Part shown: piece by piece, positions 17,616-26,346 of the stretch | Numbering within the stretch: the stretch's first letter is position 1 | How the letters are laid out: every line of letters starts with the position of its first letter | Assembly (NCBI GenBank): GCA_003241685.1 | Contig: QFPJ01000015.1 | Span: 3,344 to 67,343, forward strand | DNA length: 64,000 bases | Reading direction: 5' to 3' | Origin: Sphingopyxis macrogoltabida | Lineage (GTDB): Bacteria; Pseudomonadota; Alphaproteobacteria; Sphingomonadales; Sphingomonadaceae | The notes under the pieces: generated by a model | Seen by the model: only the letters and a program-made list of their open reading frames with translations | Databases searched by the model: none | What the model was told of the DNA's origin: nothing | Translations under genes and position numbers: made by a program

Positions 17616-18941
17616 TCAGTCGGCCAGCGCCTTTGCCGCCGGACGCAGGACCGTCTTCATGTTTTCCTCATAGGCGGCCTGCCACGACTTCTCGACGTCG
17701 GCGGTGAAGAACCCCCCGCGGGATTGCAGGAACACTTCGGGGTCCTCCGTGCCCGGCGGCGGCGTGCCCTGATCGCGATAGGCCAGGGCGGCGCGCAGGA
17801 TGCGGCGGCGGGTCCGGGCAATCATCAGGTCGGCCTGGGTCAGATGTTCGAACGCATGATCGGTAATGCCGCCCATCGATTCGGTGATCGCATGATCCTG
17901 AAGATGGATATTTTCCATCCCCGTATAGTTCACCCCGGTGCGCTGGGCCTCGCGGTCGATCATCCAGTCGTTGGCTTCCACTTCGCGCAGGCGCCAGCGC
18001 CCGTACCAGTCGGTGCTGTTCGGGATATAATTGTTGGTCAGGCGATAGCCTTCGTCCATGAATTCGCCGTTTTTCTTCGGTCGCGCCTCGCGCTTCAGCG
18101 CTTCCTTCCAATAGACGTTGATGAACATCATGCGTTCATCGTCGATCGGCACCCAGGCGCGTGCGTGCACCGCCTTTTCAAAGATGCCGGCCGGATTCTG
18201 CGTCCAGAACGGAAACATGAAATTCGCGGTGCGCCAGTACATTTCGCCGCTCGGCAGTTGGCGATAGGCGCCATAGCTGGTGCCCCAGGGCGTATCGTTC
18301 ACTTCATATTTCGGCGCGCGGTCGATGACCGTGGGATAGTAGATATGATCTTCGGGCAGATCCTCGGGGTTCACCGTGCCGGCGTGAAGGAAGCCGAAAT
18401 GCGCCGTGTCGATGTCGCCCTCGAGCGCCTGCAACCAGTTGCAGTCGCGATAGACGAAGTGGATGCTGAGTTCTTCTTCAGGAAGCAGCGTGACCTCGAT
18501 GTCGGGCAAGGGCGGCGGATTGTCCTGGTTCTGGCCCATATAGACCCAGATCAGCCCGTTGCGTTCGTGGACCTTATAGGCTTTGGAATGGATTTTCTGA
18601 CGCACCGTCTCGCCATCTGGAACGCTCGGCATATCGACGCACTTGCCTTCGGCATCGAATTTCCAGCCGTGATAGACGCAGCGCAGGCCGCCTTCCTCGT
18701 TCCGGCCGAGGAACAGCGAGGCGCAGCGGTGCGGACAGCGATGGTCCATGATGCCGACCTTGCCGTTTGTGTCGCGGAAAGCGAGCAGCTTTTCGCCCAT
18801 GAGCGGCAGGCGCATGGGATCGCCATCGGCCGTGAGCTCGGACGACATGGCGCAAGGAATCCAATATTGACGCATGAATTCGCCCATGACCGTACCCGGT
18901 CCAACGCGTGTCAAATTAATCGAATCTTCCTCAATCGACAT
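17616..18941 (-). CDS. Rieske non-haem iron oxygenase, alpha subunit (phthalate 4,5-dioxygenase/LigXa-like)
   Basis: 441 residues. The Rieske cluster ligands are Cys69-x-His71 (CPHRC) and Cys88-x2-His91 (CVYHGW). The mononuclear iron site is in DTAHFGFLH (D-x2-H-x4-H) with a preceding Asp. Length and the PALLETTE-type PMRLPLMGEKLLAFRD start fit the phthalate-type monocomponent oxygenases, which include O-demethylases as well as ring dioxygenases. No beta subunit gene is nearby. Electrons would come from the reductase encoded at 8150-9181. Whether it demethylates a methoxy group or dihydroxylates a ring cannot be told from the sequence. A perfect hairpin follows the stop codon. Confidence 0.9.
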   Translation of the reverse strand: MSIEEDSINLTRVGPGTVMGEFMRQYWIPCAMSSELTADGDPMRLPLMGEKLLAFRDTNGKVGIMDHRCPHRCASLFLGRNEEGGLRCVYHGWKFDAEGKCVDMPSVPDGETVRQKIHSKAYKVHERNGLIWVYMGQNQDNPPPLPDIEVTLLPEEELSIHFVYRDCNWLQALEGDIDTAHFGFLHAGTVNPEDLPEDHIYYPTVIDRAPKYEVNDTPWGTSYGAYRQLPSGEMYWRTANFMFPFWTQNPAGIFEKAVHARAWVPIDDERMMFINVYWKEALKREARPKKNGEFMDEGYRLTNNYIPNSTDWYGRWRLREVEANDWMIDREAQRTGVNYTGMENIHLQDHAITESMGGITDHAFEHLTQADLMIARTRRRILRAALAYRDQGTPPPGTEDPEVFLQSRGGFFTADVEKSWQAAYEENMKTVLRPAAKALAD

Positions 18942-19119
18942 CTCGTCTCTCCCTATTTCCTTGGAAGCAAATTTCCCTTGAATCCGGCTATGAAGTCAAT
19001 ATCTTCGACCATTGCGTTTAAGGCGCCGATATAAGATAATTGAAATTCATACCGTTGTTACCTGGTATCACCCTTGTGATTTTGTTCGGCTAATCCGCGC
19101 TTCGCGCGGTATCGTCCAA

Positions 19120-20118
19120 TCATTTTAGCGTAACGACCAGCTTGCCGCTCGCCGCCCGCTCAGCGAGCGCCGCGATCGCGTCGCCGCCCCGATCGAGGGG
19201 GAAGGTGGCGGTAACGTGCGGGGCAATCTTGCCTTCGCTCCACCAGTCGAGGAGGCGGGCGATATGAGCGCGGTTCCGGTCGGGCGCCCGCGCGGCAAAG
19301 GCTCCCCAGAAGACGCCGCACACGTCACAGCTTTTCAGCAACGTGAGATTCAGCGGCAGGCGCGGGATACCCGCCGGAAAACCGACGACCAGATAACGCC
19401 CCTCCCAGGCGATGGAGCGCACTGCCGGCTCGCAATAATCGCCGCCGACAGCATCATAGACGACATCGGCGCCGGCGCTGCCCACGGCGGCCTTGAACTG
19501 GTCCGCAAGCGCCTTGGAGGCTCCCTTGTCGAGCGGCTGATGCGGATAGACGATAACATCGTGGGCGCCGGCCGAGCGGACCAGCTTCGCCTTTTCCTCG
19601 CTGGAAACGGCGCCGATCACGCGCGCGCCGAGCGCCTTGCCGATTTCGACCGCCGCCAAGCCTACCCCACCGGCCGCGCCCAGGACCAGCAGCGTCTCTC
19701 CGGCCTGAAGCCTGCCGCGATCGACGAGCGCGTGAATGCTGGTGCCATAGGTCAGCAGTAAGGCCGAACCGGACACGAAATCCTTGTCGGCGGGCAGGTG
19801 GTAGCTGTTGGCCGCGTCGATCGCGACCTGCTCCGCCAGGCCGCCCACCCCCGGCGCCCCGAACACGCGATCGCCGATGCTGAAATCCTTGACGTCCGCC
19901 CCGACGGCGGCAACGACGCCCGCCACTTCTCCGCCCGGCGCGAAAGGCCGCGGCGGACGCATCTGATATTGGTCGACGATCAACAATGTGTCGGGGTAGT
20001 TGATCGCGCACGCATGCACATCGACCAGTATCTGGTCCGGTGCCGGGCTCGGCGCAGCCAATTCGCCGATCCGAAGCGTTTCGGGTCCACCTGTTTCGAC
20101 CGACAATAATGCCTTCAT
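19120..20118 (-). CDS. zinc-independent MDR oxidoreductase (quinone oxidoreductase-like)
   Basis: 332 residues of the medium-chain reductase family. The N-terminal part has NYPDTLLI and APGGEVAGVV, then the GDRVFG motif, the nucleotide-binding LVLGAAGGVGLAAVEIGKALGA and YDAVGGDYCEPAVRSI. The zinc-ligand residues of alcohol dehydrogenases are absent. ATG codons exist at 20133, 20127 and 20118; 20118 is preferred because AGGA sits eight bases upstream. Family members reduce quinones, enones or enoyl thioesters with NADPH. It is downstream of the ligU/ligK pair and may remove an enone or quinone by-product, or act on an enoyl-CoA. Confidence 0.87.
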   Translation of the reverse strand: MKALLSVETGGPETLRIGELAAPSPAPDQILVDVHACAINYPDTLLIVDQYQMRPPRPFAPGGEVAGVVAAVGADVKDFSIGDRVFGAPGVGGLAEQVAIDAANSYHLPADKDFVSGSALLLTYGTSIHALVDRGRLQAGETLLVLGAAGGVGLAAVEIGKALGARVIGAVSSEEKAKLVRSAGAHDVIVYPHQPLDKGASKALADQFKAAVGSAGADVVYDAVGGDYCEPAVRSIAWEGRYLVVGFPAGIPRLPLNLTLLKSCDVCGVFWGAFAARAPDRNRAHIARLLDWWSEGKIAPHVTATFPLDRGGDAIAALAERAASGKLVVTLK

Positions 20119-20157
20119 TTCATCCATCCTCATTGCGTGATTTTCCGATACCGCCGG

Positions 20158-21201
20158 TCAGCCGAACAATGTGCCGTCCATCAGCTTGCGCGCCGACCGG
20201 ACCAGCCCGGCGCTCGCGACACAGCCGGCGGCATCCAAGTTGAGTATGCAATCCATCATTCCCGAAGGATGCTCGATCGCCATTTGCCGCCGCGAACCGC
20301 TGCCCACCCGGGCCAGCGGGGCGACCACGCTTTCGGGCAGTAGAGCGGCGGTCGCCACGGTTACGGCCGCCAGAACCCCCACCGATCGGTGCGCCCGGTG
20401 CGGGATGAAGCTGCGAACGCAAAGCCCGCCGTCCTTTTGCGGCGGCGCGACCAGCATGATCTTGGGAACGGGCTTTTCCGCGACATCGCCCAGCCCCATG
20501 AGCACCCCAGCCTCAAGGCGGACGGCTTCGATCCGCTGCCGCAGCCGGTCGTTCGCCTCGAGTTCTTCGGGGTCTTCATAGCCGGTGACGCCCAGCGCCG
20601 CGGCCGTCAGAATGACGCAGGGCATGCCATTGTCGATCAGCGTGCACGCAATGTCGTCGATCGCCTGAACCGCCTTGCCGGTCGGCAGAAGCTGTCCGCA
20701 TTTGCTGCCGGCGATGTCGCGAAATTCGATCTCGACCTCGATACCGCTTTCCAGGCTGACAGCTTCGCCATACCGCAGTTGTCCGCCGGGGGTGGCCACG
20801 CGAAGGTTCGCGATCGCTCCGCTGTTGACCTGCAGGACCCGTGCTTCGGTCAGGCCGTCGGCCGCGTCGATCAATCCTCGTTCGATCGCAAAGGGCAGAA
20901 CGCCCGCGAGCATGTTGCCGCAATTCTGATCATCGGCCACCCGGCCGCTGTCCGGTACAACTTGCAAAAAATAATAATCCAGATCGACGTCGCGCCGGGC
21001 ACTTTTTTCCACGATCGCGACCTTCGAAGTCAGGGGATGTCCGCCCCCCATGCCGTCCGTCTGGGCGGAATCCGGCGACCCCATTGCGCGCGCCAGCCAC
21101 GCGTTTCGCGCGGCGGCATCGCGCGGCAGGTCCGACGCCAGAAAGAAGCCCCCCTTCGACGTGCCGCCGCGCATCCACATGCAGCGCACGCCTTCAGACA
21201 T
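20158..21201 (-). CDS. ligU: PrpF-family isomerase, probable 4-oxalomesaconate tautomerase (LigU/GalD type)
   Basis: 347 residues of the PrpF/DiAP-epimerase-like fold. The N-terminal CMWMRGGTSKGGFF block and the QNCGNMLAGVLPFAIERG segment hold the conserved cysteine of the family, and HRSVGVLAAVTVATA near the end is also typical. In gallate and protocatechuate 4,5-cleavage the LigU/GalD enzyme moves a double bond in oxalomesaconate so that LigJ can hydrate it. The start ATG at 21201 lies 8 bases inside the end of the ligK gene, so the two are coupled. With ligK beside it and ligJ across the regulator gene, oxalomesaconate is the best-supported substrate. Other PrpF proteins act on methylaconitate. 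Confidence 0.85.
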   Translation of the reverse strand: MSEGVRCMWMRGGTSKGGFFLASDLPRDAAARNAWLARAMGSPDSAQTDGMGGGHPLTSKVAIVEKSARRDVDLDYYFLQVVPDSGRVADDQNCGNMLAGVLPFAIERGLIDAADGLTEARVLQVNSGAIANLRVATPGGQLRYGEAVSLESGIEVEIEFRDIAGSKCGQLLPTGKAVQAIDDIACTLIDNGMPCVILTAAALGVTGYEDPEELEANDRLRQRIEAVRLEAGVLMGLGDVAEKPVPKIMLVAPPQKDGGLCVRSFIPHRAHRSVGVLAAVTVATAALLPESVVAPLARVGSGSRRQMAIEHPSGMMDCILNLDAAGCVASAGLVRSARKLMDGTLFG

Positions 21202-21868
21202 AGCGCAAACCTCGTGCGGCGAGTTCGTCGCGCATCGCGTAGATATCGAGCCCGAGTTCGCCGGCGGCCAGGCGCGCGCGCTTTTCCTCTTCGCGTTCGA
21301 TGCGCCGCGCCGCCGCGGCGGCAACCTGTGCGGCATGTTCGGCCGCGACGATGCAAACCCCGTCGTCGTCGGCGACCACGACGTCGCCCGCGGCAACCAG
21401 CGCGCCCGCGCAGACCAGCGGCACGTTGACCGAACCAAGCGTCGCCTTCACCGTGCCTTGCGCCGATACCGCACGCGACCAGACGGGAAAGCCCATAGCG
21501 GTCAGTTCGCGAACATCGCGCACGCCCGCCTCAATCACCAGCCCGGCGCAGCCCCTGGCTCGCGCCGAAACCGCGAGCAATTCACCGAAATAACCGTCAC
21601 TACAGGGACTGGTGGGCGCCACGATCAGGATGTCGCCGGCTGCCACCTGCTCGATCGCCACGTGCAGCATCCAATTGTCGCCGGGCGGGACCGACACGGT
21701 GATCGCAGAGCCGGCGATCCGTGCCCCCGGGAACAGCGGCCGCATATAAGGTTGCAACAATCCTGTGCGCCCCTGCGACTCGTGCACGGTCGAGACACCG
21801 GCCTTGCCCAGCGCGGCGACGACATCGGCGTCGGCGCGCCTCACATCGCGAACGACTATCCCAGCCAT
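21194..21868 (-). CDS. ligK: 4-carboxy-4-hydroxy-2-oxoadipate aldolase / oxaloacetate decarboxylase (RraA fold)
   Basis: 224 residues of the RraA/LigK/GalC family. It shows the start VVRDVRRADADVVAALGKAGVSTVHESQGR, the pyruvate/metal-binding GVRDVRELTAMGFPVWSR block (conserved Arg and Asp) and the VVADDDGV segment. It splits 4-carboxy-4-hydroxy-2-oxoadipate to pyruvate and oxaloacetate and can decarboxylate oxaloacetate, in the last step of the 4,5-cleavage route for protocatechuate or gallate. It is the first gene of the leftward ligK-ligU unit, divergent from the LysR gene. Length is normal for the family. Confidence 0.92.
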   Translation of the reverse strand: MAGIVVRDVRRADADVVAALGKAGVSTVHESQGRTGLLQPYMRPLFPGARIAGSAITVSVPPGDNWMLHVAIEQVAAGDILIVAPTSPCSDGYFGELLAVSARARGCAGLVIEAGVRDVRELTAMGFPVWSRAVSAQGTVKATLGSVNVPLVCAGALVAAGDVVVADDDGVCIVAAEHAAQVAAAAARRIEREEEKRARLAAGELGLDIYAMRDELAARGLRYV

Positions 21869-21969
21869 AGATTTTTCTCTCCCTCAATCCTTACAGGGAA
21901 GAGCTTGTCGCCGGGACGCGCAAGTGAGAAGTAGGATAAAGATATAATATTTTACGAATCGGGAGAAAT
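21869..21969. promoter_or_regulatory. divergent ligK/LysR promoter region
   Basis: This 101-bp gap holds the start signals for ligK (leftward) and the LysR gene (rightward). GGGAGAA a few bases before the LysR ATG is its ribosome site. The stretch 21936-21960 is AT-rich and ends in TTTACGAATC; its reverse complement starts GATTCGTAA, a string seen again at 23113-23121 just after the LysR coding end. LysR regulators usually bind such divergent gaps at T-N11-A dyads, so autoregulation with ligK control is likely but inferred. Confidence 0.5.
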
Positions 21970-23121
21970 ATGGATTCGCTGCAGCTCAACCTGCGCCACC
22001 TCCGCGCACTCCATTCGATCGTCCGCCTCGGCAGCATCAGCGCGGCGGCGCTCGACATCCACCTTACCCAGCCCGCGATCACCCAGGGGATTGCGCGGCT
22101 CGAGGCTGCGATCGGTGCGCCGCTGTTCGACCGGCGCGCCAATGGCATGGAACCGCGTGCCTCCGCAATCATCCTGTCCGACCGGGTGGAAACCGCTCTG
22201 AAGCTCGTGAACAACCGGCGCGTCACCAGCACCCAGATGCGCGCGTTCAACTATCTGGCGCGCACCGGAAGCTATACCGCCGCCGCGGCGGCGAGCGGGG
22301 TCAGTCAGGCGTCGCTTCATCGGTCGGTTTCGGATTTGTCGCTGGCCTATGGTTTTGCGCTCGTCGAACGACGGGGCCGCGGCCTTGCCCTGACGGCGAA
22401 GGGCCGCGAAATTGCGCGGCGGTTTTCGCTGGCAAGAGCGGAACTGGACGCGGGCCTCGACGAAATCGCCACGCTTGGCGGGCAGGAGACGGGACATATC
22501 GCACTGGGCGCGATGCCGCTGGCGCGGGCGCTGGTGCTGCCCCGCGTCATGGCGAAATATCACGAAATCCATCCCGACGTCCGCTTCGTCGTGATGGAAG
22601 GGTCGCATACCGAACTTATCGGACCGTTGCGGGACGGCGAACTGAGCATCATTGTCGGAGCGTTGCGGGGCGGATCGGCCGGCCCCGACCTTATCGAAAA
22701 ACCGCTGTTCGTCGATGAGCCGGTGGTTATCGCGAGCGCGGACCATCCGCTCGCCGGCCGCGCGGCCTCCATCGAGGAACTGGCCCGCTACCCCTGGGTC
22801 ATGCCGGGAACCCATGCGCCGTTGCGAACAAGCTGGGAGCAATGGTTCGTCGACGCCGGGCAAGCCGTCCCCACCGTTCCGATCGAATGCGGATCGGTCA
22901 TCATCATCCGGCAACTGCTCATGGACGGCAATTTCCTGACATTGCTGTCGCGCAATCAGGTCAATCTGGAACTGGACGCGGGACGGCTGGCCCGCGTCGA
23001 CACCCGGCTGGGCATTCGCAGGTCGATCGGCATGACGTGCCGCGCGGAATGGAATCCGACCCGCCTCCAGCGCGCCTTCATCGAGCTTCTGGAGCAGGAG
23101 ATTCCGATAATTGATTCGTAA
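21970..23121 (+). CDS. LysR-family regulator with two tandem winged-helix DNA-binding domains
   Basis: 383 residues, about 80 longer than a usual LysR protein because the DNA-binding head is present twice. Residues 8-66 (LRALHSIVRLGSISAAALDI, TQPAITQGIARLEAAIGAPLF) and residues 90-148 (MRAFNYLARTGSYTAAAAAS, GVSQASLHRSVSDL) each form a full LysR helix-turn-helix and wing. The ligand-binding domain (GHIALGAMPLARALVLPRVM onward) follows once. It lies between ligK-ligU and the DUF1932-ligJ pair and is a likely regulator of the oxalomesaconate branch. Two heads per subunit would give four per dimer and a different operator geometry. The coding end contains the GATTCGTAA string. Confidence 0.88.
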   Translation: MDSLQLNLRHLRALHSIVRLGSISAAALDIHLTQPAITQGIARLEAAIGAPLFDRRANGMEPRASAIILSDRVETALKLVNNRRVTSTQMRAFNYLARTGSYTAAAAASGVSQASLHRSVSDLSLAYGFALVERRGRGLALTAKGREIARRFSLARAELDAGLDEIATLGGQETGHIALGAMPLARALVLPRVMAKYHEIHPDVRFVVMEGSHTELIGPLRDGELSIIVGALRGGSAGPDLIEKPLFVDEPVVIASADHPLAGRAASIEELARYPWVMPGTHAPLRTSWEQWFVDAGQAVPTVPIECGSVIIIRQLLMDGNFLTLLSRNQVNLELDAGRLARVDTRLGIRRSIGMTCRAEWNPTRLQRAFIELLEQEIPIIDS

Positions 23122-23185
23122 TATCCTATAGCTCCCGCCCTCATTGAATTCGCAGCGCCGTCCATCCGTGCGCTAATTCCGGCGG

Positions 23186-24037
23186 ATGCTGAAAACTGCC
23201 TTTATCGGATATGGAGAAGCCGGCGCCGCATTCGCGGGCGCGCCGGCGTGGACGGGGTTGGCCCGCACGTTCGACATCAAGTTCGACGATCCGGCGCAGG
23301 CGGCCGACGTCCACGCGCGATGCCGCGCCGACGGGGTCGGCATCGCCGCCAATCTGTCCGAGCTGCTGACCGATGCCGATGCCGTGATCAGCGTCGTGAC
23401 CGCCGATCAGGCCGTCGGCGCCGCGCAGGCCGCGAGCCGGATGATCGGCGCCGACCGATATTATCTGGACTTCAACTCCGTCGCGCCCGCCACCAAGCGC
23501 CAGGCGTCCGCCGCGATCGAGGCGACGGGCAGCCATTATATCGATGTTGCGGTCATGGCCCCCGTGCGCGGGAGCCGGCTTTCGACCCCCCTGCTGGTCA
23601 GCGGTCCCGAAGCGGAACGCGGACGCGAAATTCTGGTCCAGCTCGGATTTCAGCAGGTCCGCACCGTCGGGGTTCAGATCGGCGATGCATCGGCAATCAA
23701 GATGCTGCGCTCGATCGTCATCAAGGGCATCGAGGCGTTGACCGTGCAATGCCTGCTGGCCGCGGATCGCGCCGACGTGGTGGAGGAAGTGCTGACCGCG
23801 CTCGGGTCCGAGTGGGTCGCCCGGATCGGCTATAATCTGGAACGGGTCGTGGTGCACGGCGAGCGCCGCGCCGCCGAACTCGACGAGGTCGCCCTGATGC
23901 TCGATTCGCTCGACATGCCGACGGAAATGGTCCGGGCGGCCGCCGCGGTGCATCGCAGCCTTCGCGTAGCCGGAACCTTGTCGGACGAATTGCAGGAACG
24001 CTTTCTGGCGTCCGACATCAGGCGGACCATCTCATGA
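23186..24037 (+). CDS. NAD(P)-binding 3-hydroxyisobutyrate-dehydrogenase-like protein with DUF1932 domain
   Basis: 283 residues. The N-terminal Rossmann domain has FIGYGEAGAAFA, then DADAVISVVTADQAV and YYLDFNSVAPATKRQ. The C-terminal all-helical DUF1932 part begins near IGDASAIKMLRSIVIKGIEAL, where the lysine matches the catalytic lysine of beta-hydroxyacid dehydrogenases. Its stop overlaps the ligJ start as ATGA. A link to the 4,5-cleavage branch is therefore strong by position, but no substrate is known to me. It might oxidise or reduce a hydroxy- or semialdehyde-acid, standing in for the LigC step that is missing here. Confidence 0.82.
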   Translation: MLKTAFIGYGEAGAAFAGAPAWTGLARTFDIKFDDPAQAADVHARCRADGVGIAANLSELLTDADAVISVVTADQAVGAAQAASRMIGADRYYLDFNSVAPATKRQASAAIEATGSHYIDVAVMAPVRGSRLSTPLLVSGPEAERGREILVQLGFQQVRTVGVQIGDASAIKMLRSIVIKGIEALTVQCLLAADRADVVEEVLTALGSEWVARIGYNLERVVVHGERRAAELDEVALMLDSLDMPTEMVRAAAAVHRSLRVAGTLSDELQERFLASDIRRTIS

Positions 24038-25113
24038 CGCTGATCATAGACTGCCACGGTCATTACACGACCGCACCCGATGCCCATGATATCTGGCGCC
24101 GCGCGCAACTCGGCGCGGCGACCGAGGGAAATGCGCCTCCCCCCTATCCCGTGATCAGCGACGACGAGATTCGCACCTCGATCGAACACAACCAGCTTCG
24201 CCTTATCGAAGAACGCGGCATCGACATGACGCTGTTCAGTCCGCGGGCATCGACGATGGCGCCGCACCTCGGCACCATCGGAACCAGCAGAAGCTGGGCC
24301 GCGCACAGCAACGAACTGATCGCGCGCGTCTGCGATCTTTTTCCGCATCGCTTCACCGGCGTCTGCATGCTGCCGCAGGCACCGGGAGCGGGGCTGGCAG
24401 AGGCGATTTCGGAACTGGAACGCTGCATCGTCGAACTCGGCTTCGTCGGCTGCAATCTCAATCCGGACCCCGGCGGCGGCGGCTTCGATCACCCTCCGCT
24501 CACCGACCGCTACTGGTATCCGCTGTACGAAAAGCTGTGCGAACTTGACGTCCCGGCCATGATCCATGTGTCGGGCAGTTGCAATCGCGCGATGCACGCG
24601 ACCGGCGCCTATTATATCGCGGCGGATACCATTGCCTTCATGCAGCTGCTGGAAGGCGATCTTTTCAGCGATTTTCCCGCGCTCCGCTTCATCATCCCGC
24701 ACGGCGGCGGCGCCGTCCCCTATCATTGGGGACGCTACCGGGGGCTCGCCGACATGCTGGGCAAACCGAGCCTGGGGTCGCACTTGATGAAGAACATCTA
24801 TTTCGACACCTGCGTCTATCATCAGCCCGGCATCAACCTGCTCGGCGAGGTCGTCGACACGTCGAACATCCTGTTCGGATCGGAAATGATCGGCGCGGTT
24901 CGCGGCATCGACAGCCAGACCGGCCGCTATTTCGACGACACGCGCCATTATATCGAGAATTCGTCGCTGACCGCCGGCCAGAAGCACGACATATTCGAGA
25001 ACAACGCCCGGCGGGTATTTCCAAGATTGAACGCAAAACTCGCCGCGCGGCATGATGCACGGGCGATGCCGAACGGCTTGTGGGTGGACGGCCCATCGTC
25101 GTCGGTCCGATAA
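24034..25113 (+). CDS. ligJ: 4-oxalomesaconate hydratase (amidohydrolase family 2)
   Basis: 359 residues of the amidohydrolase-2 family. Metal ligands are visible in DCHGHYTT (His8, His10), IHVSGSCNRAMH and PHGGGAVPYHWGRYRG. The LFGSEMIGAVRGIDSQTG block near the end is characteristic of LigJ. The enzyme hydrates the oxalomesaconate isomer to 4-carboxy-4-hydroxy-2-oxoadipate, the substrate of LigK. It is co-transcribed with the DUF1932 gene (4-base overlap). With ligU and ligK it completes the route from oxalomesaconate to pyruvate and oxaloacetate. The tail from about residue 335 is a short extension with no recognised domain. Confidence 0.92.
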   Translation: MTLIIDCHGHYTTAPDAHDIWRRAQLGAATEGNAPPPYPVISDDEIRTSIEHNQLRLIEERGIDMTLFSPRASTMAPHLGTIGTSRSWAAHSNELIARVCDLFPHRFTGVCMLPQAPGAGLAEAISELERCIVELGFVGCNLNPDPGGGGFDHPPLTDRYWYPLYEKLCELDVPAMIHVSGSCNRAMHATGAYYIAADTIAFMQLLEGDLFSDFPALRFIIPHGGGAVPYHWGRYRGLADMLGKPSLGSHLMKNIYFDTCVYHQPGINLLGEVVDTSNILFGSEMIGAVRGIDSQTGRYFDDTRHYIENSSLTAGQKHDIFENNARRVFPRLNAKLAARHDARAMPNGLWVDGPSSSVR

Positions 25114-25209
25114 AGGAAAAAAGGCCCGCAATTTGCGATCGCGTCCTCGCCGAACGCTGATCCCCCCTCTATTCGCTGCCCGATCGGCAGCGCGCCGCGG
25201 CGTATCGGT

Positions 25210-26346
25210 TCAGGCGGCCGCGCGCGCGCCGGCGGCGGGTTCGTAGCGCCGCACGCTGGCACCGCTGCGCTTCGCCGAATAGAGTGCCTCGTCGGCCAGC
25301 GTGATCAGGCGCTCCAGATCGTCGGCGGGATCGTCGGAGACGACATAGCCGACACAGGTCGATATTTCGAGCGCCTGCTCGCCGATCACATAGGGCCGCC
25401 CGATCGTCGCCGCGATGCGCTGCGCCAGCAACCGCGCCTCGTCGGGATGTCCGATGTTGCGCTGGAACACCGCGAACTCGTCACCGCCCAGCCGCGCCGC
25501 GACGTCGCCGTCGCGCAGCGACGAGGCGAGCCGTTTACCCACCAGCGTGAGCAAGGCGTCGCCCATCGGATGGCCGAAACGGTCGTTGACCGGCTTGAAG
25601 CCGTTCAGATCGAGACAATGCACCGCGACGAGCCGCGCCGCGCGCGCTTCAAAGCCGTCCTCGTCATAGGCCTCGCGCAGCGCCAGCCGGTTCGGAAGCG
25701 CCGTCAGCGCATCCTGCCGCGCCAGCGACGCAAAGGTGAGCCCGCGGCCGATATCGGCGAGCGCGCGTGCATGCCGACCGCGAAGGCTGCCAATACCGCC
25801 CGCAAGGAAAGCGAGGGTCATGATGGCGGTCGCAACATAGAGAAGATCGCCGCCCCACAGCGCCGCCAGCATCGGCGGTACGACCGCCATGACCATGCTT
25901 GGTATCGCGACACGCGGGCGCAACCCCACGCCCGCCGCGACCCCGGCGGCATAACCGATCAGCAGCGCGAGCATCAGCAGATGCGCCTCGACGACCGGCA
26001 GGAGGAACAGCCGGGCACCGAACAGCCCGAGGATGAGGGCGAAGCTGAGATAGGCAAAGGCGAAGCGGCGCTCCAGCCGTCGCGCCTCCTCGATGCCCAG
26101 GCGCGGCCTGGCGGCCCGCGCGGCGTCGCGCCTGGCGATGCCGAGACGAAGCGCGGTGGAGAGGGCGCCGGGGATCAGGAGAAGCCCCAGCACGGTATCG
26201 CCGGTGCGCCAGGCGATGAGGCTTCCGCATATCAGAAAGCCTATCGACATGATGAGCGACGGCACGAAACCGGTGTAGAGGCTGCGAATCAGCTCGATCT
26301 CGATCGCGTCGGCAGGGTTCTGGCTGCGCGTTGCCATGGTCTTCAT
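25210..26346 (-). CDS. membrane-bound diguanylate cyclase (GGDEF)
   Basis: 378 residues. About five or six hydrophobic helices (roughly residues 28-190) form a membrane sensor, followed by DALTALPNRLALREA and a GGDEF domain with an intact active site RLGGDEFAV. An I-site RxxD (RDGD) lies five residues before it, so product inhibition by cyclic di-GMP is likely. The substrate-binding LDLNGFKPVNDRFGHPMGD block is also intact. The sensor part has no named domain. Start at 26346, with a second ATG three codons in. It faces ligJ across 96 bp and does not share an operon with its neighbours. Confidence 0.92.
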   Translation of the reverse strand: MKTMATRSQNPADAIEIELIRSLYTGFVPSLIMSIGFLICGSLIAWRTGDTVLGLLLIPGALSTALRLGIARRDAARAARPRLGIEEARRLERRFAFAYLSFALILGLFGARLFLLPVVEAHLLMLALLIGYAAGVAAGVGLRPRVAIPSMVMAVVPPMLAALWGGDLLYVATAIMTLAFLAGGIGSLRGRHARALADIGRGLTFASLARQDALTALPNRLALREAYDEDGFEARAARLVAVHCLDLNGFKPVNDRFGHPMGDALLTLVGKRLASSLRDGDVAARLGGDEFAVFQRNIGHPDEARLLAQRIAATIGRPYVIGEQALEISTCVGYVVSDDPADDLERLITLADEALYSAKRSGASVRRYEPAAGARAAA

